A stretch of 64,000 nt of DNA from Acidobacteriota bacterium (GCA_039030395.1 JBCCEF010000006.1:1-64000); one strand, 5' to 3'. Positions 7,908-16,524 are shown, counted from the stretch's first letter. Notes: generated from the letters alone by a model not told the origin. Program-made: numbers and translations.

Positions 7908-8746
7908 AGCTGCGTTCGGCTCCACTTGCGCAGCGCATCCTGCGACTACCGGCTCGGGAGCGGGAGCTGGCTGTGGGGTACCTGCAAGTGCTAGTCGAGG
8001 CACGCAGGGATGAACTCAAGCGACGGCGGCGAGACTGTATCGACCTCGCCCGAGGCGCCGGCATCGAACCGGACAACTGGCAGGCGCAAGTTCTCAAGAG
8101 CACCTCACCACGAATCCTCCTCAACTGCTCCCGTCAATCCGGCAAGTCCACCGTGACGGCTCTGCTCGCCGTCCACACGGCGCTCTATGAGGCGGATGCC
8201 TTGGTGTTGCTGCTCTCGCCCTCCTTGCGGCAATCTCAGGAACTCTTCCGCAAGGCCCTCGGGCTCTACCAGACCCTAGACCGACCCATCCCGGCCGAGT
8301 CCGAGTCGGCCCTCCGACTAGAAGTCGAGAATGGCTCGCGGGTGGTCTCTTTACCCGGCACCAGTTCGACGATTCGTGGCTACTCCGGAGTGCGGCTGCT
8401 CGCCATCGACGAGGCCGCCCGAGTGCCGGACGATCTGTATTTCGCCGTGCGGCCCATGCTCGCCGTCTCCGGTGGGCGCCTCATCTGCCTGTCCACACCC
8501 TTCGGCACCCGTGGCTGGTGGTACGACGCTTGGCGATCCGACGAACCGTGGGAACGCTACGAAGTCCCGGCCTCCGAGTGCCCTCGAATCTCTCCAGAAT
8601 TTCTGGAGGAAGAGCGTCTCGCCATGGGCGAATGGTGGTTCGAGCAAGAATACGGCTGTCTCTTCGCCGAAGCCGAGAACCAGCCGTTCTCGCGCGAAGA
8701 TGTCGAACGGGCATTCAGTGAGGACCTTGAGGCATGGGACCTGTGA
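7904..8746 (+). CDS. large terminase ATPase domain without nuclease domain
   Basis: A 280-aa protein matching only the N-terminal motor half of phage large terminases. Walker A is SRQSGKST (residues ~76-83), Walker B is LLAIDEA (~165-171), and the coupling segment is CLSTPFGTRGWW. Family members are normally 430-550 aa with a C-terminal RNase H-fold nuclease. Here the protein ends with RAFSEDLEAWDL, and nuclease-like proteins are encoded separately just downstream. The next gene starts in another frame after an in-frame stop, so simple readthrough is excluded. GTG start overlaps the small-subunit stop. Probably a DNA-translocating motor acting with the following proteins. Confidence 0.82.
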   Translation: MKLRSAPLAQRILRLPARERELAVGYLQVLVEARRDELKRRRRDCIDLARGAGIEPDNWQAQVLKSTSPRILLNCSRQSGKSTVTALLAVHTALYEADALVLLLSPSLRQSQELFRKALGLYQTLDRPIPAESESALRLEVENGSRVVSLPGTSSTIRGYSGVRLLAIDEAARVPDDLYFAVRPMLAVSGGRLICLSTPFGTRGWWYDAWRSDEPWERYEVPASECPRISPEFLEEERLAMGEWWFEQEYGCLFAEAENQPFSREDVERAFSEDLEAWDL

Positions 8747-8762
8747 GAAACGGGAGTAATCG

Positions 8763-9368
8763 TTGCTACCAGTAATCGGCGTTCGGGTTGGGCGGCGCCA
8801 GGAAAGATCAGCCATCGCGGTCGCCGAGATCGAACGGCGTGACAACGAGTGGCACTACGGCGTCAGATTTCTCGAGTCCCTTCCAGTCGGCTTTCGCTAC
8901 CCTGAGGTGGCCCAGCGCTTGGCGGTGGTCTGTCAGAAGGTCGCCGAGCAGACCGAGCGCCAACCCGCCGTCTTCGTTGACGCCACCGGTCTCGGTGAGC
9001 CTGTCGTTCGAGTGCTGAAGGGTGAAGCGCGCGCGGCGCAAAGCTTCTGGTCCGTCTACTTCAACGGAGGTGATCGACGAGACGAAGACAGGTCTTCCCG
9101 CACTCTCACGTTAGGAAAAGCCTTCCTCGTGAGCCAACTCCTGACGCTCCTCCAGACCGAGAGGCTACACCTACCCAATACGCCGGAGGCGAAAGCCCTG
9201 GCCAGCGACCTGCTTGACTTCGAGTTGCAAGTCCATCCTGAACGCAACGCGCTCTCACCCTCCTTCAGGGTCGGTCGAAGGGATCATCTCGTCACTGCAC
9301 TCGGACTGGCCGCTCAGGTCGAGCCACGGGTGAGCGTCTACCCCGGCGCGTGCTTCTACGGCATCTGA
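8763..9368 (+). CDS. terminase-type RNase H-fold nuclease paralogue 1 (first aspartate lost)
   Basis: A 201-aa protein corresponding to the nuclease half of a large terminase as a stand-alone protein. The first strand reads GVRVG where active enzymes have GVDIG (Asp replaced by Arg8). The second acidic site FVDATG is kept, and the third reads RRDHLVTALGLA with one aspartate left. The YPEVAQR, LGKAFLVSQL and LHLPNTPEA segments match its neighbours. Start is TTG at 8,763, six bases after an in-frame stop, with GGGAG upstream. Probably catalytically impaired; may be structural or regulatory. Confidence 0.72.
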   Translation: MLPVIGVRVGRRQERSAIAVAEIERRDNEWHYGVRFLESLPVGFRYPEVAQRLAVVCQKVAEQTERQPAVFVDATGLGEPVVRVLKGEARAAQSFWSVYFNGGDRRDEDRSSRTLTLGKAFLVSQLLTLLQTERLHLPNTPEAKALASDLLDFELQVHPERNALSPSFRVGRRDHLVTALGLAAQVEPRVSVYPGACFYGI

Positions 9369-9380
9369 GGACGTTAGCGA

Positions 9381-10001
9381 ATGGCTCTATTCATCGGAGT
9401 GGACATCGGGCAAAAACGCGACCCCACGGCCATCGCCGTGGCCGAAACGGACCAGCGTCAGAGCGCTCACCAAAGTGGCGACACTCACTTCGTGATTCGC
9501 TACCTCCATCGCCTTCCCCTGGGAACTCCCTACCCGGAGGTTGCAAGGCGGATCGCCGAAGTGGCCGAGAAGGCTCAAGCGCGAAGCAATGCTTTTCCTA
9601 TCGTCTTTCTCGATGCGACGGGTGTTGGCAAACCCGTCGTGGATCTGGTCAGTGAGGGGTGGCTCCACGGGGATCTCTACGCGGTGTATTTCACCCACGG
9701 TGATCGCCGCCGGGTGGACGGACAGAGAGTAACCCTGGGCAAAGCTCATCTCGTTTCCAGGTTGCAAGCTCTCCTCCAGGCCGGCCGCATTCATTTACCC
9801 CCGACCCTTGAGGCTCGGGCACTGGCTGAGGAACTTCTCGACTACGAAATCCGAGTCGACGAACAGGGTAAAGACCGCTACGGAGCTTTCCGCACAGGGA
9901 CTCACGATGATCTGGTCACCGCACTGGGGCTTGCCGTCCAGGGCGATGATCCAGGCCTGCGTCACTTCGATTCGGCTTCGGCATCAGTCTTGGGAGCTTG
10001 A
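9381..10001 (+). CDS. terminase-type RNase H-fold nuclease paralogue 2 (all acidic residues kept)
   Basis: A 206-aa stand-alone terminase nuclease-like protein. It has the complete acidic set expected of the fold: Asp8 in GVDIG, Asp78 in FLDATGVG, and Asp176/Asp177 in THDDLVTALGLA. YPEVARR, LGKAHLVSRLQALLQ and RIHLPPTLEARAL align with the other copies. It is the best candidate for the active packaging nuclease partner of the ATPase at 7,904. Located twelve bases after paralogue 1 and overlapping paralogue 3. Confidence 0.78.
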   Translation: MALFIGVDIGQKRDPTAIAVAETDQRQSAHQSGDTHFVIRYLHRLPLGTPYPEVARRIAEVAEKAQARSNAFPIVFLDATGVGKPVVDLVSEGWLHGDLYAVYFTHGDRRRVDGQRVTLGKAHLVSRLQALLQAGRIHLPPTLEARALAEELLDYEIRVDEQGKDRYGAFRTGTHDDLVTALGLAVQGDDPGLRHFDSASASVLGA

Positions 10002-10636
10002 GGGCCATGGTCCAGCGAGGAGGTAGTCAGATCTTGATGGGCTTGGATGTGGGCTCACGCAGTCATCCGTCAGGACTGGCCGTGGTCGAGATGGAAAAGC
10101 GATACGTGAGCCCAACCTCTGAAGCCAGCGAGATCCACTTCCTCGTCCGCCACCTTGAGAGGATCAAACCCGGAACGTCGTTCCCAGCGATTGCCGACCT
10201 CGTTGCGGAAAAAGCTCGAAGGATTGCACTGAAAGGTGAGAGCGACCCTACGCTCTACGTCAATGTGACCGGGAAAGGCGATCCAATCCTCGAACTGATC
10301 CGGGAGAAGTGGAAGGCTCGTCAGCCCATCGCGGTCTACTTCAACCATGGCGACCGGCGCGAACGGGAAAGCTTGAAGGTCACCCTCGGAAAGGCCTTCC
10401 TCGTCACACGCCTCCAGGCTCTGCTCCAGTCCAACCGCATTCACTTGCCCGCAATGCAAGAGGCCCGCACCCTAGCCGACGACCTCCTGGACTACGAGGT
10501 CAGGCTGGTTGAGAACGCCAATCAGCGGGAAGGAGCCTTCCGGGTAGGGAAGCGGGACGAACTCGTTACCGCTCTCGGCATGGCGGTTCAGGATGACGTG
10601 GGCGGGCATCGTAGCGGGAACATGAGACTGCGGTAG
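9998..10636 (+). CDS. terminase-type RNase H-fold nuclease paralogue 3 (second aspartate lost)
   Basis: A 212-aa paralogue. The first site is GLDVG (Asp17, kept), the second reads LYVNVTGKG (Asp replaced by Asn89), and the third is KRDELVTALGMA. The TTG start at 9,998 overlaps the upstream stop (TTGA) with GGGAG at good spacing; an ATG at 10,007 is the alternative. Last gene of the operon. The loss differs from that in paralogue 1, so the copies did not inherit one common defect. Confidence 0.72.
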   Translation: MRAMVQRGGSQILMGLDVGSRSHPSGLAVVEMEKRYVSPTSEASEIHFLVRHLERIKPGTSFPAIADLVAEKARRIALKGESDPTLYVNVTGKGDPILELIREKWKARQPIAVYFNHGDRRERESLKVTLGKAFLVTRLQALLQSNRIHLPAMQEARTLADDLLDYEVRLVENANQREGAFRVGKRDELVTALGMAVQDDVGGHRSGNMRLR

Positions 10637-10648
10637 TTCGTCTAATCT

Positions 10649-10663
10649 GGCTCGGTTCGAGCC
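10649..10663 (+). terminator. possible hairpin at end of packaging operon
   Basis: GGCTCG-GTT-CGAGCC forms a perfect six-pair stem shortly after the last nuclease gene. It lacks a T tract on the plus strand, so it may be a 3'-end stabiliser or Rho-dependent boundary instead of an intrinsic terminator. The rest of 10,664-10,941 shows no gene. Confidence 0.35.
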
Positions 10664-10941
10664 TGACAAAAACACAGCTCCTTCGCTTTCAACCATCCAT
10701 GGCGATTTGACTATTAAGAGTCGCCTAACGCAAACTCATCTTCAGCGAAGAGCTAAGGTCAGAGGGTGTGTGGTTCGTTTGATCCGGTTCAGACCGGCCC
10801 AGGCGGTCCGTCCAATTGCTAGAAGTCCGATTCTGGTGGCTAGCAATGATCCACCCCGGGTTCCGAGCGCCCGGATCTACTGCAAGCACGATGGCTTCGG
10901 CGTTGAGTGTGTCAGCCTTAATAGCGAGATGCGGCCGAGAG

Positions 10942-11592
10942 ATGGACGATAGAGTGACAAACATTGCGGTCGGGATTTCCTTAGCACTGGTAACAGTCGT
11001 CTCTCTTGGCTCCTGCAATCGCTCCGGCGCACCGCCCGAGAGGAGAAACCCGGGAGGTGGCACAAGGGCGGCGGCGAAGGTCCTAAGCGCCGCCTTGGAG
11101 GCGAAGAAGGAGCAAGAGGAAAGGGAACTCAAAAACGATGCGGGAAGGATAACGGCAGAGATCATCTGCCAGATGGATGCGACGAGCAGGCTCCTCGAAC
11201 AATGCCGGCTGACCACGCAGCTTCTCGATGAGATGGAGGGACAGGGCAAGCCTGACCTGCTTCGTGCTGCTGCCACCTATAGCTTAGGAATCGCTACTGG
11301 CGAGCTTCGTGCGGACTACGAGCAGGCGGCAACGATGCTAGACCTCCTGCGAGCACGCAGCAAAGAGCTTCGAGCCTGTAGAACGCGGGGACGTTTTCTG
11401 GGTGGTTCAGTTGGGATGCAACAGATTGGCAGAGACAGCCTCAGGGCAACCGCCGAGCACCAGTCCCCAGAGATGCAGGCTATGCTGATAGCAGCCGAGG
11501 TGAACGAATATCGGGCAACCCTAGCAGAGTGTATGGTTCTGATGGCGTCTCGCGAACAGGATTCAGGCGCGCCATCCTCTCGACCTGAATAG
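10942..11592 (+). CDS. putative lipoprotein, function unknown
   Basis: From the ATG at 10,942 the 216-aa product begins with a short charged segment, a hydrophobic stretch and the lipobox-like LGSC, so it is probably exported and lipidated. The mature part is highly charged and helical (AKVLSAALEAKKEQEERELKND), consistent with a coiled coil. No family recognised. An upstream in-frame ATG at 10,816 would hide the signal peptide and is not preferred. Near-adjacent to a membrane protein gene (32 bases), so possibly expressed together. Confidence 0.6.
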   Translation: MDDRVTNIAVGISLALVTVVSLGSCNRSGAPPERRNPGGGTRAAAKVLSAALEAKKEQEERELKNDAGRITAEIICQMDATSRLLEQCRLTTQLLDEMEGQGKPDLLRAAATYSLGIATGELRADYEQAATMLDLLRARSKELRACRTRGRFLGGSVGMQQIGRDSLRATAEHQSPEMQAMLIAAEVNEYRATLAECMVLMASREQDSGAPSSRPE

Positions 11593-11624
11593 CCGGCATC
11601 GAGTCGTCTGCCCTTGGAGCCGGT

Positions 11625-12053
11625 ATGCGTGCGAAACTCGAAGTCGTCAGCCTCGTCATAGCCATCCTCGCGTTCGTCGTTAGTGGCCTCACCTGGCGTG
11701 ACGGACGACTTCAGAGGGAGTTGATCGCCGAGCAACTACGGCCGTACGTTCAGGTTGTCCATGCCGAGCTAGTGAAGCCTCTCGGAGCCAGCAGCTTTGT
11801 TCAGCTCAAGATCACAGCCAAGAACTTTGGTCAAATAGCTGCCGAGACCGTGCGCGCTGACATGGACTATCGAGTGGACTTGCCTGAAGGTGACGGAGGC
11901 GGCGAGTCTGCGACGCGCATGGAGATCGGGCCGATGGGCCCGGCCGTGGAGCGCACGTTCATTCTGCAGTCCAACAGGATGGACCGCCGCACCTGGGCCG
12001 TTCGCTCACAAAGGATGTACGAGACCGCCTATTTCTACGGGTCCTTGTGGTAA
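11625..12053 (+). CDS. single-pass membrane protein, function unknown
   Basis: A 142-aa protein with one N-terminal membrane helix (LEVVSLVIAILAFVVSGLTW) followed by a soluble, mostly beta domain (VQVVHAELVKPLGASSFVQLKITAKNFGQIAAETV). The pattern resembles small phage/island membrane proteins with an immunoglobulin-like periplasmic domain. No functional residues can be named. The following 260 bases up to 12,313 hold only a poor ORF without support. Confidence 0.5.
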   Translation: MRAKLEVVSLVIAILAFVVSGLTWRDGRLQRELIAEQLRPYVQVVHAELVKPLGASSFVQLKITAKNFGQIAAETVRADMDYRVDLPEGDGGGESATRMEIGPMGPAVERTFILQSNRMDRRTWAVRSQRMYETAYFYGSLW

Positions 12054-12313
12054 AGAAATCCTTTCACGAAGCAGCAACGCAGGGAGGACTGGTGCTACCG
12101 CCTTGCCTTGAACAGCAAGGCCGCCCTGGAGGCGACCACGCTGGAGTTGTGCGGCAATCTGCACAATCGTGCCGAAGACGGGACAGATCCTACAGATTAG
12201 GCTTCAACGAACCTGCCCACAAGAATGTCCCTTCCGACAAGGGATGCCTTGCCTTTCAGCCTTCTCGCGGTCCAACACCGGTCTTCCCAAGATACGGGAA
12301 AGGGGCACTCTAG

Positions 12314-13276
12314 GTGCTAAAATCAAAACTATCGTATGAGGATTTGTTCACTCTATCGGAGCCCTCGGCGGAAGGTCTCCATCAGATGGCAAGCAGAAGG
12401 CTTTCCAGAATTCGCAACCCTTTTGTGAAGGCTATGGTCTTTCTATTCCCGTCTTTTCGGGAAGAGATAAGGACGTTCGGCGATGTCATAGCGTCGTTGA
12501 CTGAGGACGCTGAACGGCGTTATGAGTATCTAAAGATCGTGATTTCAGACCTTGAGGTGAAAAATCCAAATCCCGTGGAAGCGAGGGAGACCATTGCGAG
12601 ATTCGCAGACTTGGTTGAAGGTGCTAAGGGCGAGGCAGGAGTATCGCATGCCATATGGGAGTTGAACCCAACTCTATACAATGCTTGGAGCGAGTTCTCC
12701 AAGAAGGGTCCGCGGTACAATTACCTTTGCCCAAGGAACGTGAACCCTGATCAGACTGCGGATCTGCAGCGCTCGTTTTCCGTCTTGACGGATAGGGCCC
12801 GCCGCTATCTAGGAGGAAGGGCGCAGGAAGATGCTCTTTGCACGATTGGCCGCTACATGGGCTACTGTGAGCTGTTTGATAATGCGCGCGTACTCCTGGA
12901 CGAGATCATTACTGACAAGGCTAGCAAACTAAAGCTGACAACTGAATTGGCCGGTGTTTTCAGGGCACTCCTTATGCGAGAGAGCTACGAAGAGTATGTC
13001 AGCAGACTCCGGAAGTGCCTCCAAGAGGTCAGACAGGGCAGGAGATTCGCTCTCTTGCGGAGACATGTCATATGGGAGCTAGCTAAGGGAGGGAAGATAG
13101 ACGTCGCCCTAGAACTCTCCAAAGAAACACCGCAGATTCTAGACCCCCAAACTCTCGTGGTCATGTCGCGCTCGATGTTCATGGCCTCGTTTCTCGCGGA
13201 TTCTGACGTGGCAGAGCGCATTTTCAATTGTGAGCTGCCACTTTCTTTTTGGGAGAGTTACTATATGAAGCGTTAG
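12314..13276 (+). CDS. hypothetical helical-repeat protein of atypical composition
   Basis: A 320-aa protein with a GTG start and no recognised family. Predicted all-helical: DLFTLSEPSAEGLHQMASRRL, then ALCTIGRYMGYCELFDNARVLLDEII and VRQGRRFALLRRHVIWELAKGGKIDVALELSKETP, the last two resembling TPR-like repeats. The gene is clearly more AT-rich than its neighbours and uses many A/T-ending codons, a sign of separate acquisition. It stands alone between a gap and an IS remnant, a position typical of cargo genes. Possible defence or regulatory scaffold, but function is unknown. Confidence 0.5.
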   Translation: MLKSKLSYEDLFTLSEPSAEGLHQMASRRLSRIRNPFVKAMVFLFPSFREEIRTFGDVIASLTEDAERRYEYLKIVISDLEVKNPNPVEARETIARFADLVEGAKGEAGVSHAIWELNPTLYNAWSEFSKKGPRYNYLCPRNVNPDQTADLQRSFSVLTDRARRYLGGRAQEDALCTIGRYMGYCELFDNARVLLDEIITDKASKLKLTTELAGVFRALLMRESYEEYVSRLRKCLQEVRQGRRFALLRRHVIWELAKGGKIDVALELSKETPQILDPQTLVVMSRSMFMASFLADSDVAERIFNCELPLSFWESYYMKR

Positions 13277-13357
13277 ACGGCCAAAGGCCAGTGCGGGTCG
13301 GGGTATCGAAAGCGCGACGACACAAGACGAGCTGTCAGGTACTTGCCGCGACCTTAA

Positions 13358-13960
13358 TCATTCATGGCCTTTGAGCACTCGGTAGACAAACCGATTCGAC
13401 ACCTCCAGGCCCGAGCGACGGCAGATCACGGCAAGGCGTTTGTAGCCCCACCAGGGATAGGCGCACGCGGTTTCGCGTACCGCCTGAGCCTTGGCCGGAT
13501 CCAGGGGACGCGGCTTCGGCCCGGGACGCTTCCTGGCGGCCTTCGGGGTTCGAAAGAAACTGGAAGTCGCCCATCCCATCTCCCGGACGACCGGCGTCAG
13601 CCGAGCGGGGGGACTCTCGAGGACGTGCCTTCGGACCATTTCACGGCTCTCCAGGCTCAGTCGGGGGACGCCTGAAGTTTTTTTAAAAGGCCATTGGCCA
13701 GCGAAAGCTCGCCGATCACCTGCGCCCGATTGGCCACCTCCTTCTCCAGCTTGGCGATCCGCCTCTGCGCTTCCTGAGATTGGCCTCCGGGCTTCTGCCC
13801 GAGAGCCTGGCGCCCCCCTGCCAGGAAGTCATCACGCCAGCGGTACAGCGTCTGCTCGCTGACCTGGTAGCGCCTCGCAAGAGCCGCTACCGGCTCCTCC
13901 GCAGCACCACTTCCTCGCGCTCCTGGATCGACAGTTGACTTCGCTTGCCCATCTCGGCTC
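13358..13960 (-). pseudogene. decayed IS3-family transposase (orfA frameshifted, orfB truncated)
   Basis: Minus-strand remnant. OrfA starts well (strong AAGGAGGAG site, MGKRSQLSIQEREEVVL from 13,952) but hits a stop, and the continuation EEPVAALARRYQVSEQTLYRWRDDFLAG lies in another frame, so it is frameshifted near 13,900. The end of orfA has an A7C slippery run (complement of 13,677-13,684) typical of IS3 orfA/orfB programmed frameshifting. OrfB keeps only the N-terminal helix-turn-helix (WWGYKRLAVICRRSGLEVSNRFVYRVLK) and ends before the DDE core. Non-functional. Confidence 0.82.
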
Positions 13961-14016
13961 CTCCTTGGGATCGTGGAATCCCTAACAGTATCCCCGGTAC
14001 CAGAAACCCCGAGCAA

Positions 14017-14684
14017 GACACACTGGCGGTTTCTATTTCTTACCTAACGGTTTGGCGCGTCCGCACTTTGTGTGGGTACCTGGTCGTGGAGAGCGCGAGC
14101 TGGGCGGGGAAAGGCGTGTCGGAGGTAGGCGCGCTCCCAGCCCATAGCGGGTCGCGCGGACAGGTGGGCAGATCGCCCTTCGAGGCCTCGCAGCAGCGCG
14201 AAGTCTGCGACGGAAGGCGGTTTCGGCTGGCGCGAGGGGGCGCCGGCCACCGGGGTCTCCATCCCTACCCAGCCTCTGGGCGAACCCACACAAGAAGCGG
14301 AAGACCCAACGGTTTCTTTGGCAGTCCTGCACCTACCCAAGGGCTCAGATTCTTGCCACTTCCTTGCTAGAATGTGGGTTCTAGCAAGTGACAACCGGGA
14401 TCACTGCGTTTCAGGAGCGACTGATCTGGACCCCGCCTTTCTGGAGTTCGCGGCCTTACGGGTAGCTCTCCATCAGCACCTTTCCTGCTTGGCAAACGAA
14501 TGAGGCCCAGCGTTGAGTGCCCAGTTCCACTGCGCCCACCCAAGACGCCAAGCGTGGGGTTTGCACGATCTGCCCTATCTTGCTTGCGCTCTCAACCAAC
14601 GAACTCTGCCGCGTTCTAGAATGGGCCAATGAACTGCCCCAGCCTCCATTCACTCCTTGACGGTTTCCCAAGCGGTGGCCTCTG
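14017..14684. other. non-coding stretch, no gene recognised
   Basis: About 670 bases between the IS3 remnant and the fourth nuclease paralogue. Short ORFs on both strands have no family resemblance and lack plausible ribosome sites. There is a local inverted pair of ttgctagaat/ttctagcaa around 14,364-14,388. Probably debris from past rearrangement. Confidence 0.5.
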
Positions 14685-15356
14685 ATGATCGTAAGCATCG
14701 CCATTGAGATTCGACCGAAGTTCACCACTTTCTGCATAGCCGCACCAGATTGGAATGAGAACGGACTCCTCTTCAACATCCGCCACCTTGAGCGGATACC
14801 TTACCGTGCCTACCGGGAAGTCGGGCAACGCTTGATCGAGATGGGAGCCAAGTTCGATACTTTTGGCATCGAAGGTTGCCACATCTACATGAATGCCACC
14901 GAGATCGGGATGCCTGTAGTGAATTCCATTCGGCAATCTTCCAGTACTTCCGGAATTCAACCGGTCTTCATGACTATGGGTCAAGTCAAACCGAGCACGG
15001 ACGAGGAGGGGATTTCCTTTGGAAAAGCTTGGCTGGTATCTCGACTCAAGGTCTTTCTACAAGAGGGCCGCATTCGCCTGCCGGCCGCTCTTCCGGATGC
15101 AAAGAAGCTAGTGGAGGAGATCCTGGATTTCTCCCCTAGGCTCGCTCATCGAGCAAGCGCAGATCCTGACTTCTTCGCGGTGGGGCCGCGTGATGATCTG
15201 GTGAGTGCACTGGGATTGGCGGTTCATGTCGATATGAGACAGCCTGTGAGTGATTCAGAGCCCCGTTCGCCGGTACGGCTGCCCCCAATGCCCGGAGCGG
15301 AACTTGATGAACTCTACGACCGCCTTTTTCGTGGCGACATCTTTAACGGCCTCTGA
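14685..15356 (+). CDS. terminase-type RNase H-fold nuclease paralogue 4, divergent
   Basis: A 223-aa paralogue of the three proteins encoded at 8,763-10,636. Shared blocks: FNIRHLERIPY, FGKAWLVSRLKVFLQEGRIRLPAALPDAKKLVEEIL and GPRDDLVSALGLAVH. The first acidic site is lost (IAIE, Ala6 at the aspartate position), the second reads IYMNATEIG (Asn70), and only the third site keeps its aspartates. It is separated from its relatives by 4 kb, has no ATPase neighbour, and converges on the second recombinase gene with eleven bases between stops. Probably catalytically dead, yet the frame is intact over its full length. Confidence 0.68.
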   Translation: MIVSIAIEIRPKFTTFCIAAPDWNENGLLFNIRHLERIPYRAYREVGQRLIEMGAKFDTFGIEGCHIYMNATEIGMPVVNSIRQSSSTSGIQPVFMTMGQVKPSTDEEGISFGKAWLVSRLKVFLQEGRIRLPAALPDAKKLVEEILDFSPRLAHRASADPDFFAVGPRDDLVSALGLAVHVDMRQPVSDSEPRSPVRLPPMPGAELDELYDRLFRGDIFNGL

Positions 15357-15367
15357 CGACGACCAAG

Positions 15368-16276
15368 CTAGTAGAGTGTGAGGCTGGCTGCTGCCGCTCG
15401 ACGGGCCGCATCTCCCCTCCGGTCATAACGCGCCGTGGTCTTGGCGTCGGCATGGCCGGCCAGTTTCTGGACCGTGAAGACATCGACCCCAGCGTCGAGG
15501 AGTCGGGAGACAAAGGCCCGCCGGAAGTCATGAGGTGTGAGCCCGTCGAGACCTGCCTGACGTTGGCGCTTCTGCAGGATGAAGCGAACGGCCTCGCCTC
15601 GCAGGCGGGTGAGGCGGAGCGTTCCGGCAGCGCTCACCGGACAGAACAACGGCCCGCCCGATTCTCCCCGAGTGGCAATCCAAGTCCGGATCAGTTGGCA
15701 AGAGTCTTCGTGCAAGAAGATTCGCCGATCCTGGCGCCCTTTGCCAGATCGAATCGTGAGCCGGCAGCCGTCCTTGCCGAAATCTTCGAGGTCGAGTCCG
15801 CAGAGTTCCGCGCGACGTAGACCGCCGCCATAGAGAACGGCAAAGATTGCCGCGTCTCGCCGACCTGCCGGTGACGGATCGGCCACGCAGGTCGCGAGGA
15901 GCTTTTCGACCTGTTCGCACCCAAGCCCTTGACCCGCCGGCAGGACCCTCGCTCGCACGTTGCTCACATCGGCCGCTCTCGCATAGGTCTCGGAGTCCAC
16001 CAGGCCGAGCCGCCAGCAGGTCTTCAACACGCCGCGCAAGGCGGAGAGCACCTTGTTGACCGTGGCCGGGGCGTAGCTCTCGACGAGCCGCGCCCGGATG
16101 CGAGCGGTGTCTCGATAACGAAGTTCATGCCACGGATAGCTCCAAGGGTCCTCACTTCCCAGCAGCCCGGCGACGGTTTGCAGGGAGTGATGGACCGCCC
16201 AGTAGCTGCCGCGGCTGAGCGAGTCGCGGTAGACGGCGGCCGGATTGTCGGCATCGGCGGGGTGAGGCAGGGTCAC
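15368..16276 (-). CDS. XerC/D-like tyrosine recombinase
   Basis: A 302-aa recombinase with an N-terminal SAM-like DNA-binding half (SYAPATVNKVLSALRGVLKTCWRLGLVD) and a catalytic half with a full active-site set: Arg in GGLRRAELCGL, Lys in SGKGRQDRR, HDFRRAF (HxxR), His in AGHADAKTTARYDRR, and the Tyr nucleophile in the same segment. It is unrelated in style to the island integrase at 773. The start overlaps the small upstream gene by four bases. It could belong to a nested element or resolve dimers; no attachment site for it was identified. Confidence 0.87.
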   Translation of the reverse strand: MTLPHPADADNPAAVYRDSLSRGSYWAVHHSLQTVAGLLGSEDPWSYPWHELRYRDTARIRARLVESYAPATVNKVLSALRGVLKTCWRLGLVDSETYARAADVSNVRARVLPAGQGLGCEQVEKLLATCVADPSPAGRRDAAIFAVLYGGGLRRAELCGLDLEDFGKDGCRLTIRSGKGRQDRRIFLHEDSCQLIRTWIATRGESGGPLFCPVSAAGTLRLTRLRGEAVRFILQKRQRQAGLDGLTPHDFRRAFVSRLLDAGVDVFTVQKLAGHADAKTTARYDRRGDAARRAAAASLTLY

Positions 16277-16524
16277 GACTTCACCTCCGTGAGGAGGTCG
16301 AAGTACTCGGTGATCGCTGCGTCGATGCCCTCGTTCAGGTCGCCGATCTGCTCACAGGCCAGCTCGATGGCGTTGGGGGTGACCTCCAGGTCGGCGCGCC
16401 CCTGGCCGGCGGCGGCCCGAGGGTCGTCCACCACCTGGGCCACCTGTTCGGCGATGGCGTCGCCAAGGGCGGCCCAGCGGCGGGCGAAGTCAATGAGGTC
16501 CCCAGCGTCCGTCTCGTACAGCAT
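16273..16524 (-). CDS. small hypothetical protein upstream of recombinase
   Basis: An 83-aa acidic, helical protein (DLIDFARRWAALGDAIAEQVAQVVDD...LNEGIDAAITEYFDLLTEV). No family recognised. It overlaps the recombinase gene by four bases and is probably cotranscribed; its position suggests a recombinase accessory protein. The gene order remnant-small gene here resembles the 22,349-21,831 pair further right, but no clear sequence similarity is seen between the two small proteins. Confidence 0.5.
   Translation of the reverse strand: MLYETDAGDLIDFARRWAALGDAIAEQVAQVVDDPRAAAGQGRADLEVTPNAIELACEQIGDLNEGIDAAITEYFDLLTEVKS

Noticed and set aside
8700-8765. Programmed frameshift or sequencing error joining the terminase ATPase and nuclease
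   Set aside because: There is an in-frame stop in the ATPase frame and another stop (8,757-8,759) in the nuclease frame just before its TTG start, no slippery site is seen, and two further stand-alone copies follow; separate genes are simpler.
12047-12313. 88-aa ORF between the membrane protein and the AT-rich gene
   Set aside because: Overlaps the end of the upstream gene, no convincing ribosome site, low-complexity product.
15368-16276. Second recombinase as the integrase responsible for the tRNA-Arg insertion
   Set aside because: It lies mid-island with no attachment-like repeat beside it; the P4-type integrase next to the tRNA-copy repeat explains the insertion better.
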